A DNA stretch of 64,000 nt from JANQPX01 sp039197065. Its GTDB lineage: Bacteria; Pseudomonadota; Alphaproteobacteria; Geminicoccales; Geminicoccaceae. Location of the stretch: the NCBI GenBank assembly GCA_039197065.1, contig JBCCUL010000002.1, positions 245,428 to 309,427 of the forward strand. The letters are read 5' to 3'. A program made the translations under genes and the position numbers. Every line of letters starts with the position of its first letter. The first letter of the stretch is position 1. Shown here one piece after another: positions 9,333 to 17,056 of the stretch. The notes under the pieces are model-generated. The model had not been told where the DNA came from. It searched no databases and was given only the letters and a program-made list of their open reading frames with translations.

Positions 9333-10192
9333 CAGTTCGATCCCTCGACGTTCACGGTTTCTGCATTGCTGCCGCGAAGCACGAGCAGCCGATTGGTGGG
9401 GCCACGGCCCGAGCGCAGGACGCTGGAAACGTCCCGATCCCAGGTCGGTGCATAGTCGGTTTCCGCTGATGCCACCGTTTCCTCTTCTTCCTCGTCTTTC
9501 GCGAGGCTGCGTAGGCTCAGGGAGAGCTTCCCGAGCTCAGTTACAAGCGCCACGCTCTCGGCCTGGCGCGGGGAGACTTCCAACGTCGCCGTGCGGGCCT
9601 TTTCGTGGTGTTTGCCTTTCTTCGGATCATCGCCCGTGGAGACGCCCATCGCGATGATCCGGATATTGGGAAGAACCGTTTCGCTGACCCTCCGAGTGGT
9701 GTCGCCGTCCAGAGTCTGGGTGAGGATCAGGTCGACCCGATCGCCGGGGAAGATCAAGCCGGAGTTACCCGAGGTGGCGTTAATCGGCACGGAAACGGCG
9801 CGCATGCCAGGTGAGAGAACCGCAGCGAGGAAACCACGGTCGCCGGGTTTGACGACGCTGCCATCGGTGATCGGCTGGCCGGCGGACAGTCCGCGGCGCA
9901 CCACGGCGCCCACGACCATATCCTTGGTTTCGCTGCCTCTCACGACGTAGTTGTCGGGAATATCGTCGCCTGGCCAGCGCTGCCAGCGGACATCCTGCGG
10001 CTTGATGAAACGACCGGCGGGAATGTCGAGCTCGGCCACCAGAACCTCGCTGCTTTCTTCTTCGACTGGAGCGGCGGCCTGAATGATATTGACGGGCCTC
10101 TGCTGATCGCTGATCCAGCTTCGGGCATAGACGGCGGTGACGCCGGCGACGACGAGAGCGAGCATTAAGACAAGAATACGGCGCGGACCCAT
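9332..10192 (-). CDS. cpaB: CpaB/RcpC, Flp pilus assembly protein
   Basis: 286 residues from the ATG at 10190-10192, chosen because GAGGAGG lies six bases upstream and the resulting N-terminus is a clean membrane anchor (MGPRRILVLMLALVVAGVTA). A SAF domain follows (LVAELDIPAGRFIKPQDVRW), then the RcpC signature LSPGMRAVSVPINATSGNSG and FPGDRVDLILTQ. CpaB is a periplasmic protein anchored in the inner membrane and thought to contact the secretin or peptidoglycan. It is 10 bp downstream of cpaA and overlaps the cpaC start. Confidence 0.92.
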   Translation of the reverse strand: MGPRRILVLMLALVVAGVTAVYARSWISDQQRPVNIIQAAAPVEEESSEVLVAELDIPAGRFIKPQDVRWQRWPGDDIPDNYVVRGSETKDMVVGAVVRRGLSAGQPITDGSVVKPGDRGFLAAVLSPGMRAVSVPINATSGNSGLIFPGDRVDLILTQTLDGDTTRRVSETVLPNIRIIAMGVSTGDDPKKGKHHEKARTATLEVSPRQAESVALVTELGKLSLSLRSLAKDEEEEETVASAETDYAPTWDRDVSSVLRSGRGPTNRLLVLRGSNAETVNVEGSN

Positions 10193-10202
10193 GGGGGCCT
10201 CC

Positions 10203-10754
10203 TCAGAGTTGCAGCAAAGCGAAAATGACAGCAAACCCGCCGGCGGCGATGGCGACGCCATAGGGCAGTGATTCATTGATCTCTACATCAGTGACGTCCG
10301 CCGACGTCGGGTTTCCGGCGAGCGCCGCCGGCCGTTGGAACCTTCTGGTGAATTGACCGGAGAGAAATGTCAGCGTCAGGAGAGCCGGCGACCGCGACCA
10401 TCGGCGCAGCATCAGAATGACGAGCGACAGCAGACCGCCGGCAATAGTGGTCACCATGAGGAACAGCGCGATGTGCTCGACGCCGGCCCAAAGAGCGAGC
10501 CCCGTCATCAGCTTGACGTCACCGCCGCCCATGAGCTGGAAGGCGAAGCAAGCGAAGCCGACAGCAAACACCAGGCCGGCGACGACGAAAGCGCTCATCC
10601 AGTCGATCGGCGTTGGGCTGACCGCAACGAAGAGAGCGTAGAGGCCGGCCACCGCCGATGTCAGCCAGTTGGGCAGTCGGCGGCAGTCGATATCGTTCAA
10701 AGCGCCCGTTACAAGGAGACCCGCAAGGCAGACGATGCAGAGTGAGGCCATCAT
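10203..10754 (-). CDS. cpaA: CpaA/TadV, prepilin peptidase of the Tad system
   Basis: 183 residues from an ATG at 10752-10754 (another ATG follows directly, and a GTG is twelve bases upstream; no strong ribosome site distinguishes them). It is an all-membrane aspartic peptidase of the type IV prepilin peptidase family. Both catalytic aspartates are visible: one in the first loop (ALNDIDCRRLPNW) and one in the second (GGGDVKLM). It is expected to cleave the Flp pilins and TadE-type pseudopilins after the Gly preceding the hydrophobic segment. It lacks the N-terminal methylase domain of PilD, as is usual for Tad peptidases. Confidence 0.88.
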   Translation of the reverse strand: MMASLCIVCLAGLLVTGALNDIDCRRLPNWLTSAVAGLYALFVAVSPTPIDWMSAFVVAGLVFAVGFACFAFQLMGGGDVKLMTGLALWAGVEHIALFLMVTTIAGGLLSLVILMLRRWSRSPALLTLTFLSGQFTRRFQRPAALAGNPTSADVTDVEINESLPYGVAIAAGGFAVIFALLQL

Positions 10755-10851
10755 CGGAGAGGCCCACACCGCATTCGATAAGAGATGTCGGGCGCTTGAT
10801 GTTTTGAGGCAATCTCCGGAAGATGCCTGGCTGCGGGGGCCAGCCTCAACA

Positions 10852-11073
10852 TCACAACAGCGCCTCGCCGAAGGCGGCGATGAGCGCCGGGAAGGGAAGA
10901 TTGAGCAAACTTGTGCGCACCTGCACGAGAGCCACGACGATGACGACCACGAGCAAACCGGCAATCAAAGCATATTCGATCGCCGTTGCTCCTTCGGTCG
11001 CTTTGCAGAAAGCGCGCCATCGCGCCAAGATACCGCGCAGAATGGCAGTCCCATTTCGTTGGGTGGCGATCAC
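10852..11073 (-). CDS. Flp family type IVb pilin (73 aa)
   Basis: Short prepilin with leader MIATQRNGTAILRGILARWR and the processing motif EGATAIEYALIAG, followed by a long hydrophobic helix. Flp pilins normally have 50-70 residues and are cut after the Gly before the hydrophobic stretch. Compared with the upstream pilin its leader is longer and its C-terminus is strongly hydrophobic (LLNLPFPALIAAFGEALL), so it may be a minor or divergent pilin rather than the main subunit. It lies between the first pilin gene and cpaA in the same orientation. Confidence 0.85.
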   Translation of the reverse strand: MIATQRNGTAILRGILARWRAFCKATEGATAIEYALIAGLLVVVIVVALVQVRTSLLNLPFPALIAAFGEALL

Positions 11074-11204
11074 GGGGCTCTCCTGACGATGGCAAAGCGA
11101 TCGGCATGACGGCGCTTGTTCTGTTGGATCGGGGGGAATGAGGCGTCAGGCATCAGCGGCGCTATCGGCCGCCGATGCCGTCACCTCAAGGCCAGATGCC
11201 GAAC

Positions 11205-11402
11205 CTATTCCTCGGCTGCTTCCTCAGCTGCTTCCTCGGCAACACCCAGATTGTCGGACACAGTCTGGAAGGTGTTGGTGAGGTTGTCGCCGAGCGTTGA
11301 GAGCACGCCGATGATCGCAACGGAAACCAGAGCGGCGATCAGGCCATATTCGATGGCGGTCGCGCCGCTTTCGTCTTTCAGAAGATCGTGGAAGAGTTTC
11401 AT
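11205..11402 (-). CDS. flp: Flp family type IVb pilin (65 aa), probable major subunit
   Basis: 65 residues: leader MKLFHDLLKDESG, cleavage motif G/ATAIEYGLIAALVSVAIIG, a hydrophobic helix, a short polar segment, and an unusual acidic tail made of a repeated AEEA pattern. AAGGGA lies upstream of the ATG, and a TATAAT box is about 48 bp upstream. It is the first gene of the cpa operon and is probably the major pilin, as in Caulobacter pilA-cpa loci. The acidic repeat at the C-terminus is not a standard feature of the family. Confidence 0.9.
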   Translation of the reverse strand: MKLFHDLLKDESGATAIEYGLIAALVSVAIIGVLSTLGDNLTNTFQTVSDNLGVAEEAAEEAAEE

Positions 11403-11737
11403 GGAACGTTCCCTTATGCATATTAACGTCGCCTATGAAAACTGACGTAATTATATTAATAAAAAGTTTCGAAAGTAGATTTTGTTCTGCATTGATGCCG
11501 TGTTAACTATTTTGAACAATTTGTTTTGGCCTGGAAGGTGCCAAGAAGCCATGGGAGTTCCGGTCTGTCAGAATTGGTAGTTCCAGATAAGGCGAGAGGG
11601 CTCGATATCATTCGCATGCCCGGAATGAAGACGTTTCGGCACTCGTTCTGACACTCTTGTTTGTCTACCTGCGATGGGGTTGTTGCAGGGTCGCTTTCCA
11701 AGAGAAGACAGCCAGGAGGCGCGGCCATTTCGTTGGC
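11403..11737. other. Intergenic region upstream of the pilus operon
   Basis: 335 bp between the pilin start and the end of the SDR gene. The 120 bp nearest the pilin gene are AT-rich and hold the likely operon promoter. I see no full TTAA-N7-TTAA site here, although pilin promoters of relatives can be CtrA-controlled. No small gene is evident in the rest. Confidence 0.5.
11450..11455 (-). promoter_or_regulatory. Candidate -10 box of the flp-cpa operon
   Basis: A perfect TATAAT on the minus strand, about 48 bp upstream of the pilin ATG. The -35 region (about 11473-11480) does not match consensus well, so either an activator or a different sigma factor may be involved. This is a motif observation only. 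Confidence 0.35.
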
Positions 11738-12529
11738 TCACGGGTTGGTGCGAGGCGACAGCTTGCTGTTGCCGGGGCCGATCAGGCTCTGGCCGGAATC
11801 GACCGTGATCACCTGACCGGTAACGTGACGGGCGCTGACCAGATAGCGAACGGCCTTGAGGATGTCGCTAGCTCCCAAGCCCTCGCCGAGCGGCATCATT
11901 TGTTGGCGTGCGCGGTGCTTCTCCTCGGTCTGCATCCAGCTTGGCAGCACGAGGCCGGGCGCGATGCCGTTGACGCGGATCCGAGGCGCCAGCTCGAAGG
12001 CGGCTAGCCTGGTTGCCCCCTCCAGGCCGATCTTGGCAACGGCATAGCTTAAGAAGGCGGGCGAGGGCGTCGCCATCTGCTGGTCGAGCATATTGATGAT
12101 CGACGCATCCAGCGGAAGGTCGTTCTGGGCGGCGAAGGCTTTCATCAGAAAAACCGGGGAGGTGAGATTGACGTCCATCAATTGGCGCCAGCTCTCGAGG
12201 GTCAGGCTCTCGAGCCTGTCCTGTTCGAAAAGGCTTGCATTGTTGATAAGCAGATTGAGCGGACCGAATGCCTGGCAGCCGGCTTCGACGATCGATGCCG
12301 CATCTGCCGGGTCCGCGAGGTCGCCAGGCACGGCAATGGCCTCCCGACCCATGGCGTTGATCTCTTGGCAAAGCGTCTCGGTCTCGTCACGTGAGTGATG
12401 ATAATGCAGGATGAGATTGAACCCGTCTTCGGCGAGCCCAAGCGCCATGGCCCTACCGAGCCGTTTTGCGCTGCCTGTTATGAGTGCGATCGGGCTTGAG
12501 GGCTGTTGATCACTGGCATTGTCGGACAT
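11738..12529 (-). CDS. SDR family oxidoreductase, pteridine-reductase-like
   Basis: 263 residues of the short-chain dehydrogenase/reductase fold. The nucleotide site is TGSAKRLG, with Arg in place of the middle Gly, which is the pattern of pteridine reductases (PTR1, FolM) rather than classical SDRs. Also visible are NNAS, the catalytic Tyr and Lys in SYAVAKIGLEGATRLAAFEL, and the PG motif in RVNGIAPGLVLPSW. The substrate is not certain: an NADPH-dependent reductase of dihydromonapterin or another pterin is the most likely reading, a generic SDR the alternative. It stands alone, downstream of nothing on its strand. Confidence 0.8.
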   Translation of the reverse strand: MSDNASDQQPSSPIALITGSAKRLGRAMALGLAEDGFNLILHYHHSRDETETLCQEINAMGREAIAVPGDLADPADAASIVEAGCQAFGPLNLLINNASLFEQDRLESLTLESWRQLMDVNLTSPVFLMKAFAAQNDLPLDASIINMLDQQMATPSPAFLSYAVAKIGLEGATRLAAFELAPRIRVNGIAPGLVLPSWMQTEEKHRARQQMMPLGEGLGASDILKAVRYLVSARHVTGQVITVDSGQSLIGPGNSKLSPRTNP

Positions 12530-12823
12530 GAAAAAAGGCTATCCTGATATCGGTTGCGCTTTGCATCGAACGATCTGAGCGAGCGGGCCTCGCGTTCACT
12601 CTTTCTTAACCAAGCTTTGGTAGCAAGAGGCGGTCTTCGTCGGTGGGGCGACTTCGAGAGCATGGTCGCTTGCGTGACCGGGCGTCGGAGGCAGGCAAGA
12701 ACTGTCGCATTCTCGTCTGTTCATTATCGAAGCCCGTCGACACAATCGTAAGAGGAAGGAAGTCTGTGGGCGATGATGACGTCGCCCCTTTCGATGTCTC
12801 CGGTGCGGAGGGAGTTGCTGACG

Positions 12824-14368
12824 ATGGCGGATCGAAATGCGGGCAGGCGCGGCGGCAGGGATGCGCGGCGCGCCGAGAGGGCAAAGCCGCTTGCGGATGC
12901 CATTCGCCCTGTTTGGCCGGGCCTTGAAGGCGGGCGCTATCGGCCTTTGTCCGAGGCGGACATCCCGAAAATTCATCATGCCGCCTTGGACGTGCTCGAA
13001 CAGATCGGCTTTGCCGACGCTATTCCCTCCTGCATCGAGATGACGACCGCTAGAGGGGCTTTCGTCAACGAGCAGGGCCGACTTTGCTTCCCACGGGCTC
13101 TGGTCGAGGACACGATCGCCAAGGCGGCGCGGCATTTTCCGCTTTACGGCCAGGACCCGAAGCACGACATGGAGCCTTACGGCAAACGTGTCTATTTCGG
13201 CACGGCGGGTGCTGCGGTGCATATGGTTGACGCGGCAACAGGGGCTTACCGCGAGTCGACGCTTGTCGATCTGTATGACATCGCCCGTATCGTCGACAGC
13301 CTGGATCACGTCCATTTCTTCCAGCGTTCGGTGATCGCACGTGATATGGCCGAGCCCCGGGCGCTGGACATCAACACCTGTTACGCTTCGGTGAAGGGCA
13401 CATCCAAACATGTCGGCACGGCGTTCACCGAGCCGGAACATGTGGATGAAGCGCTCACTATGCTGCATATGATCGCCGGTTCCGAGGAAAAATGGCGGGA
13501 GCGTCCGTTCGTCTCCATGTCCAATTGCTTTGTCGTGCCGCCCATGAAATTTGCTGTCGATGCCTGCCGATGCCTGGAAGCGGGCGTGCGCGGCGGCATG
13601 CCCGTGCTTCTGCTGGCGGCGGGGCAGGCAGGCGCGACCAGTCCGGCTTCGCTCATCGGCGCGGTCGTCCAGGAAATCGCCGAGGTCCTGGGCGGGCTAG
13701 TCTATGTCAACTGCATCAAGCCCGGAGCGCCGGCGATCTTCGGTCCCTGGCCCTTCGTCTCCGACCTGCGGACCGGCGCCATGTCCGGCGGCTCGGGCGA
13801 GCAGGCGTTGCTGATGGCCGCCTGTGCGCAGATGGCACATTATTATGACCTGACCGGCGGAGTTTGCGCCGGCATGACCGACAGCAAGGTCGCGGACGCT
13901 CAGGCCGGTTATGAAAAGGGCTACAATTATGCGCTGGTCGCCAATGCCGGCGCCAACATGATCTACGAGGCGGCGGGCATGCATGCCAGCCTGCTCGGTT
14001 TCTGTTTGGAAAGTCTGGTGATCGATAATGATGCGATCGGCGCGACGCTGCGCACGCTTCGCGGCTTGGAGGTGGACGACCAGGCGCTGTCAGTGGATGT
14101 CATTCGTGATGCCTGTATCGGCGGTCCCGGTCACTTCCTCGGTAGTGAGCAGACGCTTGGCCTGATGCAGAGCGCTTATGTCTATCCATCCATCGGGGAT
14201 CGGACGAGTCCCAAGGAATGGGAAGAGCTGGGCTCCACCGACGTCTTGCAAAAGGCGATTGCCAAAACGGCGGACATCCTGGCCGCCCACCATCCGGCTC
14301 ATATCGGCGCCGATCTTGACGGGGCGATACGCGATCGCTTCCCCATCGCCCTGCCAGGGCGGGAATAA
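12824..14368 (+). CDS. Trimethylamine methyltransferase (MttB) family protein, non-pyrrolysine
   Basis: 514 residues from ATG 12824, preferred over an upstream in-frame ATG because it follows GGAGGG and begins the usual Arg-rich leader (MADRNAGRRGGRDARR). The body has the MttB TIM-barrel features (PLSEADIPKIHHAALDVLEQ, GAAVHMVDAATGAYRESTLV, FGPWPFVSDLRTGAMSGGSG, KVADAQAGYEKGYNYALVAN). There is no in-frame amber codon, so this is the non-pyrrolysine branch, whose characterised members demethylate glycine betaine and related quaternary amines using a corrinoid protein. No corrinoid protein gene is nearby, so the partner and substrate are unknown. It is followed 7 bp later by a GNAT gene and then a GDPD gene, forming one operon. 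Confidence 0.88.
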   Translation: MADRNAGRRGGRDARRAERAKPLADAIRPVWPGLEGGRYRPLSEADIPKIHHAALDVLEQIGFADAIPSCIEMTTARGAFVNEQGRLCFPRALVEDTIAKAARHFPLYGQDPKHDMEPYGKRVYFGTAGAAVHMVDAATGAYRESTLVDLYDIARIVDSLDHVHFFQRSVIARDMAEPRALDINTCYASVKGTSKHVGTAFTEPEHVDEALTMLHMIAGSEEKWRERPFVSMSNCFVVPPMKFAVDACRCLEAGVRGGMPVLLLAAGQAGATSPASLIGAVVQEIAEVLGGLVYVNCIKPGAPAIFGPWPFVSDLRTGAMSGGSGEQALLMAACAQMAHYYDLTGGVCAGMTDSKVADAQAGYEKGYNYALVANAGANMIYEAAGMHASLLGFCLESLVIDNDAIGATLRTLRGLEVDDQALSVDVIRDACIGGPGHFLGSEQTLGLMQSAYVYPSIGDRTSPKEWEELGSTDVLQKAIAKTADILAAHHPAHIGADLDGAIRDRFPIALPGRE

Positions 14369-14375
14369 CCTCGCT

Positions 14376-14873
14376 TTGGTCACGCTCCGCATCTCGGGAC
14401 CTGACGATCAAGCTGAGGTCACCAGGCTGCTGGAGCTGTCTTACGGTCAGTTGATGCCGGCGGCCTATGGTCGGGATTGGACCGACGAGCATTTGCCGAT
14501 CATCGCGAAAGCGAATCCCGATCTTCTGAGTTCGGGAACCTATTATCTGGCGGTGGCGCCGGAAAGCCAGGTGGTCGGCGCCGGCGGATGGACGCGTGAA
14601 CGGCCGGGGACGGGTGAGATCGAAGCAGGGCTGGGCCATATTCGCCATGTCGCAACCGATCCAGGCTGGATAGGAAAGGGCATCGGCCGTGCGCTGATGG
14701 AGCGATGTGCCGCCGATGCCGAGCGGGTGGGCATTCACCGTTTCGAATGCTATGCGAGCCTGAATGCCGTGAACTTTTACAAACATGTCGGCTTCCAAGA
14801 GATCCGGGCGGTCGACGTCAGATTGGGCGGTGATCGCATCATGCCTTCATGCTTGATGGAATGGATTCTTTGA
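14376..14873 (+). CDS. GNAT family N-acetyltransferase
   Basis: About 165 residues from a TTG at 14376 (VTLRISGPDDQAEVTRLLEL); there is no better in-frame start after the mttB-like stop, and GGGCGGG lies upstream. The acetyl-CoA site is visible as HVATDPGWIGKGIGRALMER, and the C-terminal fold as GIHRFECYASLNAVNFYKHV followed by GF. GNAT enzymes move an acetyl group from acetyl-CoA to an amine. The substrate cannot be read from sequence; placement between a quaternary-amine methyltransferase-like gene and a glycerophosphodiesterase gene suggests an amine. It overlaps the next gene by about 25 bp. Confidence 0.85.
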   Translation: MVTLRISGPDDQAEVTRLLELSYGQLMPAAYGRDWTDEHLPIIAKANPDLLSSGTYYLAVAPESQVVGAGGWTRERPGTGEIEAGLGHIRHVATDPGWIGKGIGRALMERCAADAERVGIHRFECYASLNAVNFYKHVGFQEIRAVDVRLGGDRIMPSCLMEWIL

Positions 14874-15628
14874 CGTCAAGCCTCGACCTGCCATCGATCA
14901 TCGGCCATCGCGGTTCCGCCGGGTTGGCGCCGGAGAATACGCTCGCCGGCATTCGCCGCGCCTATGAGGAAGGGGCGACCTGGGTAGAATTCGACGTCAA
15001 GCTCACCAGTGACGATGTGCCCATCCTCATGCATGACGACCGGCTCAGCCGTACCACGAACGGCAAGGGCAAGGTTGCGGCGATGACGCTCAACGAGCTC
15101 CAGTCGCTGGATGCCGGTGCCTGGTTCGGCTCTGAATTTACGGGCGAGCGCGTGCCGACGCTCCATGCGACGCTTGAGCTTTGCATCGGGCTCGGCCTCG
15201 GCATGAATGTCGAGCTTAAACCCTGTCCCGGGCGCGAAGAGGAGACCGCAAGGATCACGCTGCAGATGATTGCTGAAATGTGGTCCGATCGCTTGAGCCT
15301 GCCGCCGCCCTTGATCTCAAGCTTCGATGAGAAGGCGCTGACCGCCGCCTACGACATATCACCGGCGCTGCCACGGGGATGCCTGGTTACCCGCGTGCCC
15401 CGCGTCTGGCAGAAAAAAATGGCGCGCTTCGGCTGCAGGACCCTGAATGTCAGCAACCGATGGATCCGGAAAAAGCACGTCGAATCAGCCAGAGAAGCTG
15501 GCGTTCCGGTCCTGGTCTACACGGTCAACGATCCCGACCGGGCGCTCGCCCTCCTCGACATGGGGGTGACCGCAATCTTCACCGATCGAGTCGACCTGAT
15601 GAGGAAAGCTCTTGGCCGGACGCGTTAA
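14849..15628 (+). CDS. ugpQ: Glycerophosphodiester phosphodiesterase (GDPD)
   Basis: 259 residues (an in-frame ATG at 14861 is an equally possible start). The GDPD hallmarks are present: IIGHRGSAGLAPENTLAGIR with the catalytic His, then WVEFDVKLTSDDVPILMHDD with metal ligands and the second His, and GMNVELKP. The C-terminus has the family pattern VPVLVYTVNDPDRALALLDM and GVTAIFTDR. It hydrolyses glycerophosphodiesters such as glycerophosphocholine to glycerol 3-phosphate plus the alcohol. No signal peptide is seen, so it acts in the cytoplasm (UgpQ type). It is the last gene of the MttB-like/GNAT/GDPD operon. Confidence 0.9.
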   Translation: MLDGMDSLTSSLDLPSIIGHRGSAGLAPENTLAGIRRAYEEGATWVEFDVKLTSDDVPILMHDDRLSRTTNGKGKVAAMTLNELQSLDAGAWFGSEFTGERVPTLHATLELCIGLGLGMNVELKPCPGREEETARITLQMIAEMWSDRLSLPPPLISSFDEKALTAAYDISPALPRGCLVTRVPRVWQKKMARFGCRTLNVSNRWIRKKHVESAREAGVPVLVYTVNDPDRALALLDMGVTAIFTDRVDLMRKALGRTR

Positions 15629-15654
15629 AGTCCCTTCCGGTCCTGGAAGAGCCC

Positions 15655-15683
15655 TTGACACCTCACGCGCCGTCAATTACCTC
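15655..15683 (+). promoter_or_regulatory. Candidate promoter of tRNA-Asp
   Basis: A consensus -35 TTGACA at 15655-15660 and, after 17 bp, a weaker -10 TACCTC at 15678-15683. Transcription would begin some 10 bp before the tRNA. It is partly embedded in the space just after the GDPD stop codon. Confidence 0.5.
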
Positions 15684-15699
15684 AATCTCACGCTTCTAA

Positions 15700-15776
15700 G
15701 CGGGTGTAGCTCAGTTGGTTAGAGCGCTGGCCTGTCACGCCAGAGGCCGCGGGTTCAAGTCCCGTCACTCGCGCCA
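15700..15776 (+). tRNA. tRNA-Asp (anticodon GTC)
   Basis: 77 nt including an encoded CCA end. The acceptor stem GCGGGTG pairs with CACTCGC, the D-arm is GTAGCTCAGTTGGTTAGAGC, the anticodon stem CTGGC/GCCAG encloses loop CTGTCAC with GTC at 15734-15736, and the T-arm has GGTTCAAGTCC. All stems pair, with one G-T in the acceptor. I looked for a duplicated 3' end as a sign of an integrated element to its right and did not see one. Confidence 0.97.
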
Positions 15777-15856
15777 TTCTCTTATATATCCGATGATATC
15801 GACCTGTCGTTGATAACGGCTGTGGCTCGGGGCTGCCGAGCCATGTCGGGCATCGG

Positions 15857-16723
15857 TCAGCTAAGCGGTTGCTTAGCCATGCTCTCGAAGAGTTCGTCGA
15901 CCTGCTTCGGGGCGTAAAAATCCCAAAAAGCGCCGCGTCTTGCGATCAGCTTCTCTTTGAGTTCCCATATCAGCTCGCGGTCGTAGAGCGGATTGGTGTT
16001 ATGGCTCTTCAGGTCCTCGTTCAGGTCCCCGGCGGACGTCGAAACGACCTTCAGGGCGCGCCCGCCTGTTTCAACCATGTCTTCATAGCGGATGACTTTT
16101 GCGTTGCGCAGAGCCGGCCGATATTGTTCGAAATGCCATTCAAGCAGGTCGACCTGCCGTTCGAGCCGGTCTGTGATGGCCTTCAGCCTCTTCATGAGAT
16201 CGCCGTCCGCAAGGGGTTCGACATAAGGCTGGATCATACCCTCGCGATAGGCGGCGTCGATCGAGTTCCAAGATGCCAGTATGGCCAGAGGATTCCTGAC
16301 GAGAACGAATGTCTCATATCGCCTCGCCAGTTCCTTGAGCTGCGCCGTGAAGGGAAGCGTATGCTTGATGATCAGCTTGAAGTCGCTAGCTGCATTGACG
16401 TCGCGCATTTTGTTGAGAGCAACCTGGCGTTTCCGCAGTGTCGTCGTATCACCCTTGGTCGCGTAGTGGTTTGCGAGATATCCATTCTCCGAAAGGGTCG
16501 AGTCCGCTTCCCCTTTCGTCTCGATCATCGACCGCTGCGATTTGAATTGGTTGTCGACGATCGTTAAAAAAGCGTCCGGCCCCGGGATTTTCTGGAGTCT
16601 CTCGCGTTCGAAAGGCTCGTCGAGCGCTACGACATCCGGAAGCTTGTTGAGCAAGCCGCAGGCGAGCGTCGTCCCGGATCGTGCAGGGCCAACGAGAATG
16701 GCGTCGTCAGGCGAATAGGGCAT
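15857..16723 (-). CDS. Sulfotransferase family protein
   Basis: About 288 residues from the ATG at 16721-16723; a GTG seven codons earlier (16744) is an alternative with AAAGGG just upstream. The N-terminal PAPS phosphate-binding loop is DDAILVGPARSGTTLACGLL, followed by DEPFERE. A 3'-phosphate-binding-like segment occurs near ETFVLVRNPLAILASWNSID. Sulfotransferases move sulfate from PAPS to a hydroxyl or amine, here on an unknown acceptor (cell-surface glycan or lipid in many bacteria). It lies about 330 bp downstream of another sulfotransferase-like gene on the same strand and next to tRNA-Asp. Confidence 0.8.
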   Translation of the reverse strand: MPYSPDDAILVGPARSGTTLACGLLNKLPDVVALDEPFERERLQKIPGPDAFLTIVDNQFKSQRSMIETKGEADSTLSENGYLANHYATKGDTTTLRKRQVALNKMRDVNAASDFKLIIKHTLPFTAQLKELARRYETFVLVRNPLAILASWNSIDAAYREGMIQPYVEPLADGDLMKRLKAITDRLERQVDLLEWHFEQYRPALRNAKVIRYEDMVETGGRALKVVSTSAGDLNEDLKSHNTNPLYDRELIWELKEKLIARRGAFWDFYAPKQVDELFESMAKQPLS

Positions 16724-17056
16724 GATGCGTTTCCAACATTCCACGGTCCCTTTGAGTCTGCGTCTGACCCGTAATACCGACGTAGAGTCGAGACCTTTCC
16801 GATTGCCGCGAACAACAATTTTTTCAACTTAATATCTGTAGTTGGATATCGATGCGACAATGTGAGATTGACAAAAAGTTTAAAAATTAAACTTTAACGA
16901 TTTTTCATTTCAAATGTATAGCGTTTGAGTTTTGTTTTTTGGGGAGATTTACAACGAATGCCGTCAAATCTCGGCCTCCTCAATCCGGTTTGAACATCCC
17001 ATGCTTGCTCAAACGGTTGTCCTGTCAGCGTTTCCCTTGGGCGAATTTTCGGTCGC
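16724..17056. other. AT-rich intergenic region between the two sulfotransferase genes
   Basis: About 330 bp, AT-rich around 16850-16935. It contains a perfect short palindrome GTTTAA-AAA-TTAAAC at 16878-16892, which could be an operator. No gene is seen. It presumably carries the promoter of the 15857-16723 gene. Confidence 0.4.

Noticed and set aside
11420..11530. CtrA site in the flp-cpa promoter
   Set aside because: Several TTAA half sites occur but none with the N7 spacing to a second half site.
12824..14368. Pyrrolysine-containing trimethylamine methyltransferase
   Set aside because: No in-frame amber codon interrupts the gene, so it belongs to the non-pyrrolysine branch.
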